Below, one piece after another: positions 1-8,259 of a stretch of 64,000 bases of DNA (position 1 is the stretch's first letter; every line of letters begins with the position of its first letter). The notes under the pieces were generated by a model. The model was not told the origin of the DNA. It saw only the letters and a list, made by a program, of their open reading frames with translations, and made no database searches. The position numbers and the translations under genes were made by a program. Source of the stretch: Pigmentiphaga sp. NML030171 (lineage in GTDB: Bacteria > Pseudomonadota > Gammaproteobacteria > Burkholderiales > Burkholderiaceae_B); the NCBI RefSeq assembly GCF_002188635.1, contig NZ_NINX01000025.1, positions 1 through 64,000 of the forward strand. The letters are read 5' to 3'.

Positions 1-635
1 GCCTGCGCGCCGTCAGGAACGGCCAGCTCGGCGGTGCGCCGCCACGGCAGGCGGCCCGACGCGATGTCGCTCGCGCGGCGCACGGCGGCGGCCACCGGAT
101 CGTCGGCCACCTCGTCCAGCAGCCCCTGGGCCAGCGCGGCCGCGGCGTCCACGCCCCGGGCCCGCGTCACCATGTCCAGGGCGGCCTCCAGGCCCACCAG
201 GCGCGGCAGGCGCTGAGTCCCGCCGGCGCCCGGCACCAGGCCCAGGTTCAGCTCGGGCAGCATCAGCAGCGCGTCGTCGGCGCCGACTCGCGCATGGCAG
301 GCCAGCGACAGCAGCGTGCCGCCGCCTATGCACTTGCCGCGCACCGCGGCCACGACGGGCTTGGGGAAAGTCTCGATGCGCCGCGCCAGGTCGGCCATGC
401 GGACCGTGCCGGACGCATCGGGCCGGCCGACCTCGCGCAGGTCGCCGCCGCCCGAGAACATACGGCCCGTGCCGGCCACGACCACGCCGCGCAGGGCCCG
501 GTCATGCTCGATGCCGGCCAGCGCCTCGGCCAGGGCGGCACGCACGTCCGCTCCGATGGCGTTGACCGGAGGATGATCGATCCACAGGATGGCGATGCCG
601 TCCCGCAGCACGGAAGAAACGAAGGAAGAAGACAC
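1..635 (-). CDS. Enoyl-CoA hydratase-type protein, N-terminal part (cut by window edge)
   Basis: Read leftward from a GTG at 635, this frame stays open to the window edge and gives about 211 residues of crotonase fold. Visible motifs are the oxyanion-hole segment SGGGDLREVG, a second segment CIGGGTLLSLACHARVG, and PELNLGLVPGAGGTQRLPRL, which carries the usual acid/glycine loop of hydratases. The tail (SGRLPWRRTAEL) resembles the linker that leads into the 3-hydroxyacyl-CoA dehydrogenase half of FadB/FadJ-type fusions, so the complete gene may be a bifunctional beta-oxidation enzyme; that is inference because the rest lies outside. No ATG fits this frame, so the GTG start is a choice based on where homology begins. 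Confidence 0.8.
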   Translation of the reverse strand, partial: MSSSFVSSVLRDGIAILWIDHPPVNAIGADVRAALAEALAGIEHDRALRGVVVAGTGRMFSGGGDLREVGRPDASGTVRMADLARRIETFPKPVVAAVRGKCIGGGTLLSLACHARVGADDALLMLPELNLGLVPGAGGTQRLPRLVGLEAALDMVTRARGVDAAAALAQGLLDEVADDPVAAAVRRASDIASGRLPWRRTAELAVPDGAQ

Positions 636-742
636 GGAACCACCCGGGAAATACCAGGCGCCCATTCTCGCGGGCGCTACCGGGGTGGACAATCACCGTG
701 GGCGGAACAATGCGTTGCTGCGCGAGCAACGCAGCCCGGGGG

Positions 743-1477
743 CTAGGACCGCTCGATCTTCTGCACCACCTGGTCCAGGAAGTCACCGTCGGCTTCGTTC
801 GACAGCACCCGCACCGGCAGCCAGTCATGCGCGGGCGACAGCCAGACCTCGATCTTCTGGCCATCGTCGTGGTCGCGCTCGCGCTTCAGGTGCACCGCCT
901 CGATGCTGCCCATGGGCGTGGACAGCTTGTCGCGGCCCACCACCCGGAAGCGCCAGTTGTCCGACTGGCTCGAACCGGCGACGCGAAAGGGCACGACCTT
1001 GCCGTCGGCGAAGGCGCCGCTGTCGGCGCGGCCGAGCGAGGCCAGTTGCAGCAGCACCGACATGCGGTCCTGCGTGCCGGGCTTGAGCGGTTCCTCGTTG
1101 CCGCTGGGCAGGCGCAGGCGGCCCGCGGCGGCGTCGAACTCGGCCGTCTTGACGCGCTTGTTGCGCGTCTCCTGGTAGCGCACGGGCTGCAGGCCGTCGT
1201 CGCCGACCTTGCCGGTGCTTTCCCAGACGAAGCTGAAGAACAGGAAGCTGCCGCGGTTCACCAGCCGGTAGTCGCTGCCGTTGCGCTGCCATTCCAGCGT
1301 GCTGTCGACGTTGATCTTGAAGCCCTTGGCGGAGGCGTTCAGCTTGTAGGTCAAGACGGCCGAGGCGGGCGGCGAATAGCGTTCGGCCGCATGCAGCGCG
1401 GGCGCGGCGGCGGCCAACGCCAGGGCCGCGCAGGCGCGGGCGAAATGTCGGCGAGAGGGACGAAAGACGAAAGGCAT
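743..1477 (-). CDS. Exported DUF3108 protein
   Basis: A 244-residue protein with a cleavable N-terminus: basic residues (RPSRRHF), a hydrophobic alanine-rich stretch and a likely AxA cleavage site (ALHA-AE) around residue 30. The remainder matches the DUF3108 pattern of periplasmic beta-rich proteins (TYKLNASAKGFKI, SFVWESTGKVG, KIEVWLSPAHDWLPVRV). The biochemical role of the family is unknown to me. It is monocistronic, read leftward, with 107 bp separating it from the hydratase gene downstream and 167 bp separating its start from the divergent hydrolase gene at 1645. The ATG at 1477 leaves a normal-length signal peptide. Confidence 0.8.
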   Translation of the reverse strand: MPFVFRPSRRHFARACAALALAAAAPALHAAERYSPPASAVLTYKLNASAKGFKINVDSTLEWQRNGSDYRLVNRGSFLFFSFVWESTGKVGDDGLQPVRYQETRNKRVKTAEFDAAAGRLRLPSGNEEPLKPGTQDRMSVLLQLASLGRADSGAFADGKVVPFRVAGSSQSDNWRFRVVGRDKLSTPMGSIEAVHLKRERDHDDGQKIEVWLSPAHDWLPVRVLSNEADGDFLDQVVQKIERS

Positions 1478-1644
1478 GGCGAGTCCGGGCCGCGTTCGCG
1501 CGGCCCTCGATACGGTGATGCCTCTATCGTACTGGACCCGCGCGGCCAGGCTGTTAGCGACTGCTACCGGACTGCCGCGGCCCCTGTCCGCCTCGTGTTA
1601 CTGTTCGGCATCTTGTCCCCCCATCGCATTCCTTCCAGGCAGCC

Positions 1645-2634
1645 ATGAAACTCGCTTCCTATCGCGACGGCTCGCGCGACGGCCAATTGATCGTCGTTTC
1701 CCGCGACCTGCGCACCGCCCATTTCGCCACCGAGATCGCGCCCACGCTGCAACGCGCGCTGGACGACTGGAATTTCATCGCGCCGCAGCTGCAGGACCTG
1801 TACGACGCCTTGAACGCCGGACGCGCCGTGCGGCCGTTCGAATTCTCGGCCGAGCAATGCGCGGCCCCCCTGCCACGGGCCTTCCAGTGGGCCGACGGCT
1901 CGGCCTACGTCAATCACGTCGAGCTGGTGCGCAAGGCGCGCAACGCCGAGATGCCCGAGACGTTCTGGACGGACCCGCTGATGTACCAGGGCGGCAGCGA
2001 CGATTTCCTGGGCCCCACCGACGACATCGTCTGCGGCGCGGAAGCCTTCGGCATCGACTTCGAAGGCGAGGTGGCGGTCATCACCGGCGACGTCGCCATG
2101 GGCGCCACGCCCGCCGAGGCGGCGGACGCCATCCGGCTCATCATGCTGGCCAACGACGTCTCGCTGCGCAACCTGATTCCCAACGAACTGGCCAAGGGCT
2201 TCGGCTTCTTCCAGAGCAAGCCGGCCACCGCCTTCTCGCCCGTGGCCATCACGCCCGACGAGCTGGGCGCCGCCTGGCGCGACGGCATGGTGCACCTGCC
2301 GCTCACGGTGACCTGGAACGGCAAGGTCGTCGGCCGGCCGCATGCGGGCACCGACATGGTGTTCAGCTTCCCGCGCCTGATCTCGCACATCTGCAAGACG
2401 CGCAACTGCCGCGCGGGCAGCATCGTGGGCTCGGGCACCATTTCGAACAAGGATGCGTCGGTCGGCTACGCCTGCATCGCCGAGAAGCGGTGCCTGGAAG
2501 TCATCGCCGACGGTTCGGCCACCACCGAGTTCATGAAATTCGGCGACACTATACGCATCGAGATGTTCGACGAAACGGGCGCCAGCCTGTTCGGCGCCAT
2601 CGACCAGGTCGTCGCCGCGCCCGAGCAGCAGTAG
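1645..2634 (+). CDS. Fumarylacetoacetate hydrolase family protein
   Basis: A 329-residue FAH-fold protein. The metal-binding acidic residues of the family are visible in GIDFEGEVAVI (ExE) and LMLANDVSLR (Asp), and the C-terminal barrel carries the expected GSGTISNKD segment. Members cleave or hydrate 2-keto acids from aromatic degradation (fumarylacetoacetate, acylpyruvates, 2-oxopent-4-enoate), but sequence alone does not fix the substrate. It is followed after 25 bp by phaM on the same strand. It is longer than the ~280-residue single-domain FAHD members, closer to bacterial fumarylacetoacetase-like enzymes with an N-terminal cap. Confidence 0.85.
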   Translation: MKLASYRDGSRDGQLIVVSRDLRTAHFATEIAPTLQRALDDWNFIAPQLQDLYDALNAGRAVRPFEFSAEQCAAPLPRAFQWADGSAYVNHVELVRKARNAEMPETFWTDPLMYQGGSDDFLGPTDDIVCGAEAFGIDFEGEVAVITGDVAMGATPAEAADAIRLIMLANDVSLRNLIPNELAKGFGFFQSKPATAFSPVAITPDELGAAWRDGMVHLPLTVTWNGKVVGRPHAGTDMVFSFPRLISHICKTRNCRAGSIVGSGTISNKDASVGYACIAEKRCLEVIADGSATTEFMKFGDTIRIEMFDETGASLFGAIDQVVAAPEQQ

Positions 2635-2659
2635 CGCCTTTCCCAGCGAGGAAACCGAC

Positions 2660-3367
2660 ATGGCCTCCCATACCGCCGGTTCCGGCAACCCTTTCGGCAT
2701 CCCGGGCCTGCAGCTTCCCGGCAGCGACGGCAACATCGCCAACCCGGTGCTGCAAAGCATGGAAATGCTGCGCCAGGTCTGGGGCAGCCTGGGCGCCTTG
2801 CCGCAGACGGCGCCGATCTCGCCCGCTATGGGCCTGGACGACCTGGACCGCCGCATCAACGACCTGCGCGCCGTCGAAAACTGGCTGAACCTGAACCTGA
2901 CCATGCTGCGCGGAACCATACAGGGCCTGGAAGTGCAGCGCGCCACCATCTCCACCCTGCGCTCGTTCGCGCAGACCGCCAGCGAGGCATACGGCGGGGG
3001 CGACGCCGACGCGCCGCCTTCGCCGCTGGAAGTCGCGCTGGGACTGCGGCCCGCGCCGGCCAAACCCGCCGCGAAGCCCGCCGGCCAGGACAAGCCCGAC
3101 GCGGCCCCGAAGGCCGGGGACCAGGCACAGCAGGCCTCGGCCAAGTCCGCCGAGGCGCCCGCCGCGAATCCGTCCGCCGCGAACCCCTGGTGGAACATGC
3201 TGCAGGACCAGTTCAATCGCATGGCGACCGCCGCGGCCGCGTCCATGCCTACGCCTCCCGCTGCCGGAACCAAGGCGGACAAGGGACAGGCCGCCGCCGC
3301 GGCCAAACCCGCGGCCAAGCGCACCGGCACGGCGTCCCGGGCCCGCAAGCCCAAGGCCCGGCCATGA
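2660..3367 (+). CDS. phaM: PhaM-type polyhydroxyalkanoate granule regulator
   Basis: A 235-residue protein. The first ~115 residues hold the conserved PhaM core (NPVLQSMEMLRQVWGSLG, then DLDRRINDLRAVENWLNLN), an amphipathic helical region. Residues ~125-235 are low-complexity Ala/Pro/Lys, ending in a strongly basic tail (AAKRTGTASRARKPKARP). In Ralstonia, PhaM binds PHB synthase through the core and DNA through the basic tail, activating the synthase and linking granules to the nucleoid; assigning that role here is by family. The start at 2660 follows GCGAGGAAACC. It presumably shares a transcript with the hydrolase gene 25 bp upstream. Confidence 0.8.
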   Translation: MASHTAGSGNPFGIPGLQLPGSDGNIANPVLQSMEMLRQVWGSLGALPQTAPISPAMGLDDLDRRINDLRAVENWLNLNLTMLRGTIQGLEVQRATISTLRSFAQTASEAYGGGDADAPPSPLEVALGLRPAPAKPAAKPAGQDKPDAAPKAGDQAQQASAKSAEAPAANPSAANPWWNMLQDQFNRMATAAAASMPTPPAAGTKADKGQAAAAAKPAAKRTGTASRARKPKARP

Positions 3368-3446
3368 CCGGGACCGCCCGGCCGAACGCGACAGGCACCC
3401 GCCCCGCCACGGGCAGGGCGCCGCGCGGCAACCGCGGGGCGGCGCC

Positions 3447-4634
3447 ATGAGTTCGCAGTTCCCCTGGGCCCACGCCACGCACCCCGACTGGCGCATGTCG
3501 GCGTCGCTGTGCCTGGCGCAGATCGAACGGGCCAGCCGGGTCGGCGCGGGCGCCGGCGCGACGCTCGGCTTCCTGTACCTGACCGACCACCACGCCGCCG
3601 AGGCCGCCGACATCCTGGCCTTCCTGCGCGAACGCACCGGCGTGACGCACTGGATCGGCGCGATAGGGGTGGGCATCGCGGCCGGCACCGCCGAATACAT
3701 CGACGAACCCGCCATCGCGCTGATGCTGGCGGATTTCGCTCCCGACGACTTCCAGGTCTTCTCGGGCGCCACCCCGCCGCCCGAGCGGCTGGCGCGCACG
3801 CCCGACGGCCGCCGCGCCGCCTGGACCGCGCTGGTCCATGCCGACGCCGCCACGCCCGACCTGGCCGACCTGGTCCATGACATGCGCGGCAAGCTGGCCG
3901 GGGCGACCGTCTTCGGCGGTGTCTCCAGCAGCCGCCACCCGCAAACCACCATCGCTGACAGCGTGCTGTCCGGCGGCCTGTCGGGCGTGGTGCTGTCCGA
4001 GAATGTCGCCGTCGCCAGCCGGGTCAGCCAGAGCTGCCAGCCCATCGGACCGGTCCATCGCGTTACCGAGTCAGCGGGCCGCCGGCTCAACCGCCTGGAC
4101 GGCGTGCCCGCGCTGGACGTGCTGCTGCGGGACATGGGCGCGCCGGACATGTTGCAGCGGCGCGCCACGCCGGCCGGCGCCCCGACCATGCCGGCGGCGG
4201 TGCAGATGCTGCAAGGCACCTTCGTCGGCATGGGCAGCGGCGACGCCTTCATGCACGGCGATTACCAGGTGCGGCCGCTGATCGGCGTCGATCCGCACGA
4301 GCGCGCGCTGGCCCTGGGTTCCGACCTGGACGAGGCCGACCATGTCGTGTTCTGCCGCCGGGACCGGGCGGCCGCGCAGGCCGACCTGATCCGGGCATGC
4401 ACCTCGCTGCGCGAACAGATCGAGTCCGAGCACGGCGGCATGGAGCGCGTGCGCGGCGCGCTGTACATCTCCTGCCTGGGCCGCACCGGCACCCTGTTCG
4501 GCGGCCCGTCGGCCGAGATGCAACTGGTCCAGCAGCAACTGGGCGACCTGCCGCTGATCGGCCTGTATGCCAACGGCGAGATCTTCAAAGACCGGCTATA
4601 TTGGTATGCGGGCGTACTGGCCGTCTTCCTCTGA
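3447..4634 (+). CDS. FIST domain signal transduction protein
   Basis: A 395-residue cytoplasmic protein with an N-terminal FIST_N domain (roughly residues 15-215, including GFLYLTDHHAAEAADI and VFGGVSSSRHPQTTIAD) and a C-terminal FIST_C domain (roughly 225-375, ending GDLPLIGLYANGEIF). FIST domains are thought to sense small ligands, possibly amino acids, and are often fused to signalling modules; here the domain stands alone, so the output is unknown. It lies 79 bp after phaM and 25 bp before the glutathione peroxidase gene on the same strand, compatible with one transcription unit. Confidence 0.8.
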   Translation: MSSQFPWAHATHPDWRMSASLCLAQIERASRVGAGAGATLGFLYLTDHHAAEAADILAFLRERTGVTHWIGAIGVGIAAGTAEYIDEPAIALMLADFAPDDFQVFSGATPPPERLARTPDGRRAAWTALVHADAATPDLADLVHDMRGKLAGATVFGGVSSSRHPQTTIADSVLSGGLSGVVLSENVAVASRVSQSCQPIGPVHRVTESAGRRLNRLDGVPALDVLLRDMGAPDMLQRRATPAGAPTMPAAVQMLQGTFVGMGSGDAFMHGDYQVRPLIGVDPHERALALGSDLDEADHVVFCRRDRAAAQADLIRACTSLREQIESEHGGMERVRGALYISCLGRTGTLFGGPSAEMQLVQQQLGDLPLIGLYANGEIFKDRLYWYAGVLAVFL

Positions 4635-4659
4635 CGGCGCACCCGCCGGGAGCCGCATC

Positions 4660-5289
4660 ATGAAGCCATCCCACCCCCATCACGCGGCCGCCGCGCCGCA
4701 TCCGCTGCGCCGTGCCGCCATCGTGCTGGCCACCGCGCTGCTGGCGGCAGCGGCCCTGGCCGCCATGCCCCGCGCCGCCCGGGCCGACACCCCTGCCGCA
4801 GCCGCCGGCGCCTGCCCCGCCCTGCTGGACGTGACCTTCCCCAGGCTGCAGGACGAATCGCCGCAGAACCTGTGCCAGTACCGCGGCAAGGTGCTCCTGG
4901 TGGTCAACACCGCGAGCTATTGCGGCTATACCTACCAGTACGAAGGACTGGAGCGCGTCTACGCCAAGTACCGCGACCGCGGGCTGGTGGTGCTGGCCTT
5001 CCCGTCCAACGACTTCGCCCAGGAGACCGGCTCCAAGGAACAGATCGCCGACCTGTGCTTCAACACCTACGGCGTCAAGTTCCCGATCTTCTCGAAGTCG
5101 GTGGTATCGGGCAAGGATGCCAACCCGCTGTTCGCCACGCTGGCCAAGGCGACCGGCCAGCAGCCCAAGTGGAACTTCCACAAATACCTCGTGGGCCGCG
5201 ACGGCAAGCCCGTGGCCGCCTTCCCCAGCGCGGTCGAGCCCACTGACGCGCGCATGACCCGCGAGATCGAGAAACTGCTGGCGGGCTGA
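4660..5289 (+). CDS. Exported glutathione peroxidase
   Basis: A 209-residue thiol peroxidase of the glutathione peroxidase family that reduces peroxides in the cell envelope. An N-terminal signal sequence (residues 1-42, ending ARA-DT) precedes the fold. The catalytic Cys is C88 in NTASYCGY, where animal enzymes have selenocysteine; the supporting Gln lies in FPSNDFAQE and Trp/Asn in KWNFHKYLV (171-172). The loop before the Gln is one residue shorter than in the classical NQFGxQE motif. I chose ATG 4660 because it follows GCCGGGAG and starts the signal peptide; the frame is open further upstream, but only inside the preceding gene. Confidence 0.88.
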   Translation: MKPSHPHHAAAAPHPLRRAAIVLATALLAAAALAAMPRAARADTPAAAAGACPALLDVTFPRLQDESPQNLCQYRGKVLLVVNTASYCGYTYQYEGLERVYAKYRDRGLVVLAFPSNDFAQETGSKEQIADLCFNTYGVKFPIFSKSVVSGKDANPLFATLAKATGQQPKWNFHKYLVGRDGKPVAAFPSAVEPTDARMTREIEKLLAG

Positions 5290-5302
5290 CCGCGCCAGAC
5301 CG

Positions 5303-6169
5303 CTACGACGCCGCGCCCTGCGCGGCCAGCGCCAGGCAATCCTCCGCCAGCCGGCGCAGCCGCTCGCGCGCCTTGTCGCGCTGGGCCGGCGTGGCCATGT
5401 TGAAGAGATCGGCCGTCAACTGCGCGCGCGCCCGTTCACCGTCTTCATGGCGTGCCCGCACCGGCGCCGCGGCCGGCGTCTCCAGGTCCGAGAAGAATGC
5501 CCGCAGACGCGAGGCCGTCTGCGGCGGCGACTTGCTGCGGACCGCCTCGTCCACGATACCGACGAATATCCGTTGCCGGTCCTGCCGCAGCGACAGGCGC
5601 CAGGCCGCGTCCGCGCCGCGCGCGTCCACCCATTGCTCGAGATGGGCGCGCTGTTCGGGGGACAGCCGCCCCAGCCAGAATTGATAGCGGTCCACCATCT
5701 GGTCGATGCGGCGCTTGCGCACGGCGTCCGCATCGGCATCCACATAGTCTTCGCGGAACTCGTCGTTGTTCTCGGCCAGCCGCGCCAGCAGGCGGCGGCG
5801 CTGCGCGGGACCGAACTGGACCAGTACCTCGGCGAACTCGTCGGCCACCCGGCCGCCCAGCACCTGCAGGCGGCCCGTCACCTGTTGTTGCAAAGCCAGC
5901 AGTTCGGACGCGCTGAGCGGCGCCGGGTCTACCAGCCTGCGTTCGGCCGAGCGCAGAATATCGGCGTAGCGCGGCAATTCCTCGCGCCGGTGCCAGGCCA
6001 GCACCCGGTGCAGGCGGTCGCGGGCCGGCTGGCGCAGGCCATCCGACAGGTCGAACCAGTCGTCCATGCGCCAGGCCAAAACCTTGTCCGCGCTGTTGTA
6101 GCCCAGCTTCACGCCGCTGCAGGCGGCCACCAGGCCCAGGATGACAACGATCAATACACTTCTGATCAT
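5303..6169 (-). CDS. DUF6279 family lipoprotein
   Basis: A 288-residue predicted lipoprotein. The start [19 protein letters not shown] is a lipoprotein signal peptide with lipobox LVAAC, lipidated at C17. The mature part is highly charged and helical, rich in Arg, Glu and Asp, beginning [22 protein letters not shown], a signature of the DUF6279 family. The family's function is unknown to me. It is convergent with the peroxidase gene (13 bp between stops) and divergent from glmU. Confidence 0.8.
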   Translation of the reverse strand: MIRSVLIVVILGLVAACSGVKLGYNSADKVLAWRMDDWFDLSDGLRQPARDRLHRVLAWHRREELPRYADILRSAERRLVDPAPLSASELLALQQQVTGRLQVLGGRVADEFAEVLVQFGPAQRRRLLARLAENNDEFREDYVDADADAVRKRRIDQMVDRYQFWLGRLSPEQRAHLEQWVDARGADAAWRLSLRQDRQRIFVGIVDEAVRSKSPPQTASRLRAFFSDLETPAAAPVRARHEDGERARAQLTADLFNMATPAQRDKARERLRRLAEDCLALAAQGAAS

Positions 6170-6236
6170 ATGTTCGTCTCGAAGCTGCCTTAAACTGCCA
6201 CGCTTTCACCCATCTCCAACCGGAGTAGTGCTGCAA

Positions 6237-7616
6237 ATGCTCAACATCGTGATCCTGGCCGCCGGCATGGGCAAGCGCATGAAGTCCGACCTGCCCAAGG
6301 TGCTCCACGGGCTGGCGGGCCGTCCCATGCTGACCCACGTGCTCGGCGCCGCCCGGGCGCTGGACCCCTCCCGCATCGTCCTGGTGGTCGGCCATGGCGC
6401 CGACACGGTCAAGCGCCATTACGAGCAGGACACGGACCTCGGATTCGTTTTACAACAACCCCAGCTGGGCACGGGGCACGCCGTGCAACAAGCGGTACCC
6501 GAACTGGCCGGCAGCGACGGCCCCGGCGACGTCACCCTGGTCCTGTACGGCGACGTGCCGCTGGTGAACAGCGACACCCTGAAACGGCTGCTGGACGCCC
6601 AGGCCTCGAAGCCCGGCGCCGTGGCCGTGCTGACGGTGGAACTGGACGACGCCACCGGCTATGGCCGCATCGTGCGCAACGGCGCCGGCTCCATCGACCG
6701 GGTGGTCGAACACAAGGACGCCTCGCCCGAGGAACGCGCCATACGCGAAGTCAACACCGGCATCCTGGCCGCGCCCACCGCCGCGCTCAAGCGCTGGCTG
6801 GCCGCGCTCAAGAACGACAACGCCCAGGGCGAATACTACCTGACCGACATCATCGCGATGGCGGTGGCCGACGGCGTGCCCGTGCTGTCCGCCGCCCCCG
6901 ACCACGACTGGGAAACACTGGGCGTGAACAGCCGCGTGCAGCAGGCCGAGCTGGAACGCATCTACCAGCGCGCCCAGGCCGAGCGCCAGCTGGAAGCAGG
7001 CGTCACGCTGGCCGACCCGGCCCGCTTCGACGTGCGCGGCAACCTCCGCTGCGGCCGCGACGTCTTCATCGACGTGGGCTGCGTCTTCGAGGGCAACGTC
7101 GAACTGGCCGATGGCGTGTCGGTCGGCCCGAATTGCGTGCTGCGCGACGTGCGCGTCGGCGCGGGCACCCGCGTGGCGGCCTTCAGCCACCTGGACGGCG
7201 CCACCGTGGGCGCCGACGCCCGCATCGGCCCCTACGCGCGGCTACGCCCCGGCACACAGCTGGGCGACCAGACGCACGTGGGCAACTTCGTCGAGATCAA
7301 GAACAGCAGCTTCGACACCGGTTCCAAGGCCAACCACCTCAGCTACGTCGGCGACGCGACCGTGGGCGCGCGGGTGAACATCGGCGCCGGCACCATCACC
7401 TGCAACTACGACGGCGTCAACAAGTCGCGCACCGTGATCGAGGACGACGTCTTCATCGGCTCGGATACCCAACTGGTCGCGCCCGTCACGGTGGGCCGTG
7501 GCGCCACGCTGGGCGCCGGCACCACGCTGACCAAGGATGCGCCCGCTGACAGGCTCACGCTCTCGCGGGCGCCGCAGGCGACGGTGGAAGGCTGGAAGCG
7601 GCCGGTCAAAAAATAA
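6237..7616 (+). CDS. glmU: Bifunctional UDP-GlcNAc pyrophosphorylase / GlcN-1-P acetyltransferase
   Basis: A 459-residue cytoplasmic enzyme making UDP-N-acetylglucosamine for peptidoglycan and LPS. The N-terminal nucleotidyltransferase domain opens with [18 protein letters not shown], the nucleotide-binding loop, and shows LYGDVPLV with the metal-binding Asp. From about residue 250 the C-terminus is a left-handed beta-helix of hexapeptide repeats, containing [10 protein letters not shown] (acetyltransferase catalytic His) and [14 protein letters not shown] 6237 follows CCGGAG at 6220; the longer in-frame extension upstream has no homology. Its stop faces the Lrp gene stop with 3 bp between them. 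With glmS 640 bp downstream it supplies two steps of the same pathway. Confidence 0.97.
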   Translation: MLNIVILAAGMGKRMKSDLPKVLHGLAGRPMLTHVLGAARALDPSRIVLVVGHGADTVKRHYEQDTDLGFVLQQPQLGTGHAVQQAVPELAGSDGPGDVTLVLYGDVPLVNSDTLKRLLDAQASKPGAVAVLTVELDDATGYGRIVRNGAGSIDRVVEHKDASPEERAIREVNTGILAAPTAALKRWLAALKNDNAQGEYYLTDIIAMAVADGVPVLSAAPDHDWETLGVNSRVQQAELERIYQRAQAERQLEAGVTLADPARFDVRGNLRCGRDVFIDVGCVFEGNVELADGVSVGPNCVLRDVRVGAGTRVAAFSHLDGATVGADARIGPYARLRPGTQLGDQTHVGNFVEIKNSSFDTGSKANHLSYVGDATVGARVNIGAGTITCNYDGVNKSRTVIEDDVFIGSDTQLVAPVTVGRGATLGAGTTLTKDAPADRLTLSRAPQATVEGWKRPVKK

Positions 7617-7619
7617 GCC

Positions 7620-8090
7620 TCAGATCGCCACCCGCGTATCGAACTTGCTCCGGTGCACCGAAAAAAACGTGCGGACGTTGCGCACATTGCCCTGTGCCGT
7701 GAATGCCCGGTGCGCCAGCGCGTGATAGGCGGCCATGTCGGGCACCTGCACCACCAGCACGAAGTCCGGCCCCGTCGAGACCCGGTAGCACTGGGTCACG
7801 GCGGCCTCGCGCGCCATGGCGGCCTCGAATTCGGCCAGGCGCTCGGCCGCCTGCACGTCCAGCGTGATCTCGACGATGCCGGTCAGGCCGGCGCCCACCT
7901 TCTCGGGCGAGACGATGGCCACCTGTTTCTCGATCACCCCCTGCTCGACCAGGCGCCGGACGCGGCGCAGGCAGGTCGGCGCCGACACGTGCACGCGCGC
8001 GGCCAGTTCCTGGTTGGTCAGCGTGGCGTCGTTCTGCAAAACCGACAGAATGCGCCGATCGACGTCGTCGAGGTCCACGGTCAGGGTCAT
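7620..8090 (-). CDS. Lrp/AsnC family transcriptional regulator
   Basis: A 156-residue feast/famine regulator. The N-terminal winged helix-turn-helix is at residues ~5-60 (DRRILSVLQNDATLTNQELA, then SAPTCLRRVRRLVEQGVI). The C-terminal RAM/Lrp ligand domain is at ~70-145 and ends YHALAHRAFTAQGNVRNVRTFF. Members form dimers and octamers and respond to amino acids. It is divergent from glmS, and the 169-bp AT-rich gap between them carries repeated elements that look like its binding sites, so autoregulation and possible control of glmS are inferred. Confidence 0.92.
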   Translation of the reverse strand: MTLTVDLDDVDRRILSVLQNDATLTNQELAARVHVSAPTCLRRVRRLVEQGVIEKQVAIVSPEKVGAGLTGIVEITLDVQAAERLAEFEAAMAREAAVTQCYRVSTGPDFVLVVQVPDMAAYHALAHRAFTAQGNVRNVRTFFSVHRSKFDTRVAI

Positions 8091-8104
8091 GGGCGGACTG
8101 AAGT

Positions 8105-8195
8105 GAAATTTTCAATAACTATTATGGTATTTTTTTAATAAAAATTCTTCTACCCGTGGCGGAGAAATTTTCACAAAAAAATACCTAAAAATAGT
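8105..8195. promoter_or_regulatory. Candidate Lrp operator array between lrp-like gene and glmS
   Basis: Very AT-rich DNA in a GC-rich context. The decamer GAAATTTTCA occurs twice in direct orientation (8105-8114 and 8164-8173). Between and beside them lies a long inverted repeat: ACTATT (8118-8123) and GGTATTTTTTT (8126-8136), mirrored by AAAAAAATACC (8175-8185) and AATAGT (8190-8195). Lrp-family sites are typically AT-rich with an ATTTT core flanked by G/C, so this fits cooperative binding by the adjacent regulator. Both divergent promoters must lie here. Confidence 0.55.
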
Positions 8196-8259
8196 AATTA
8201 CATTTCTTCCCGAAAAGACCAGAATTGCGCCGAACCCGTTCATCAAGGACACCAGTACC

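Noticed and set aside
1564-3354. A 596-codon leftward open frame opposite the FAH-family and phaM genes
   Set aside because: It is a GC-rich shadow of two well-recognised genes and its translation is low-complexity Gly/Arg/Ala without family motifs.
8091-8259. glmS ribozyme in the leader
   Set aside because: The leader is only 169 bp, AT-rich, shared with a divergent gene, and shows no ribozyme core; that class is found in Gram-positive bacteria.
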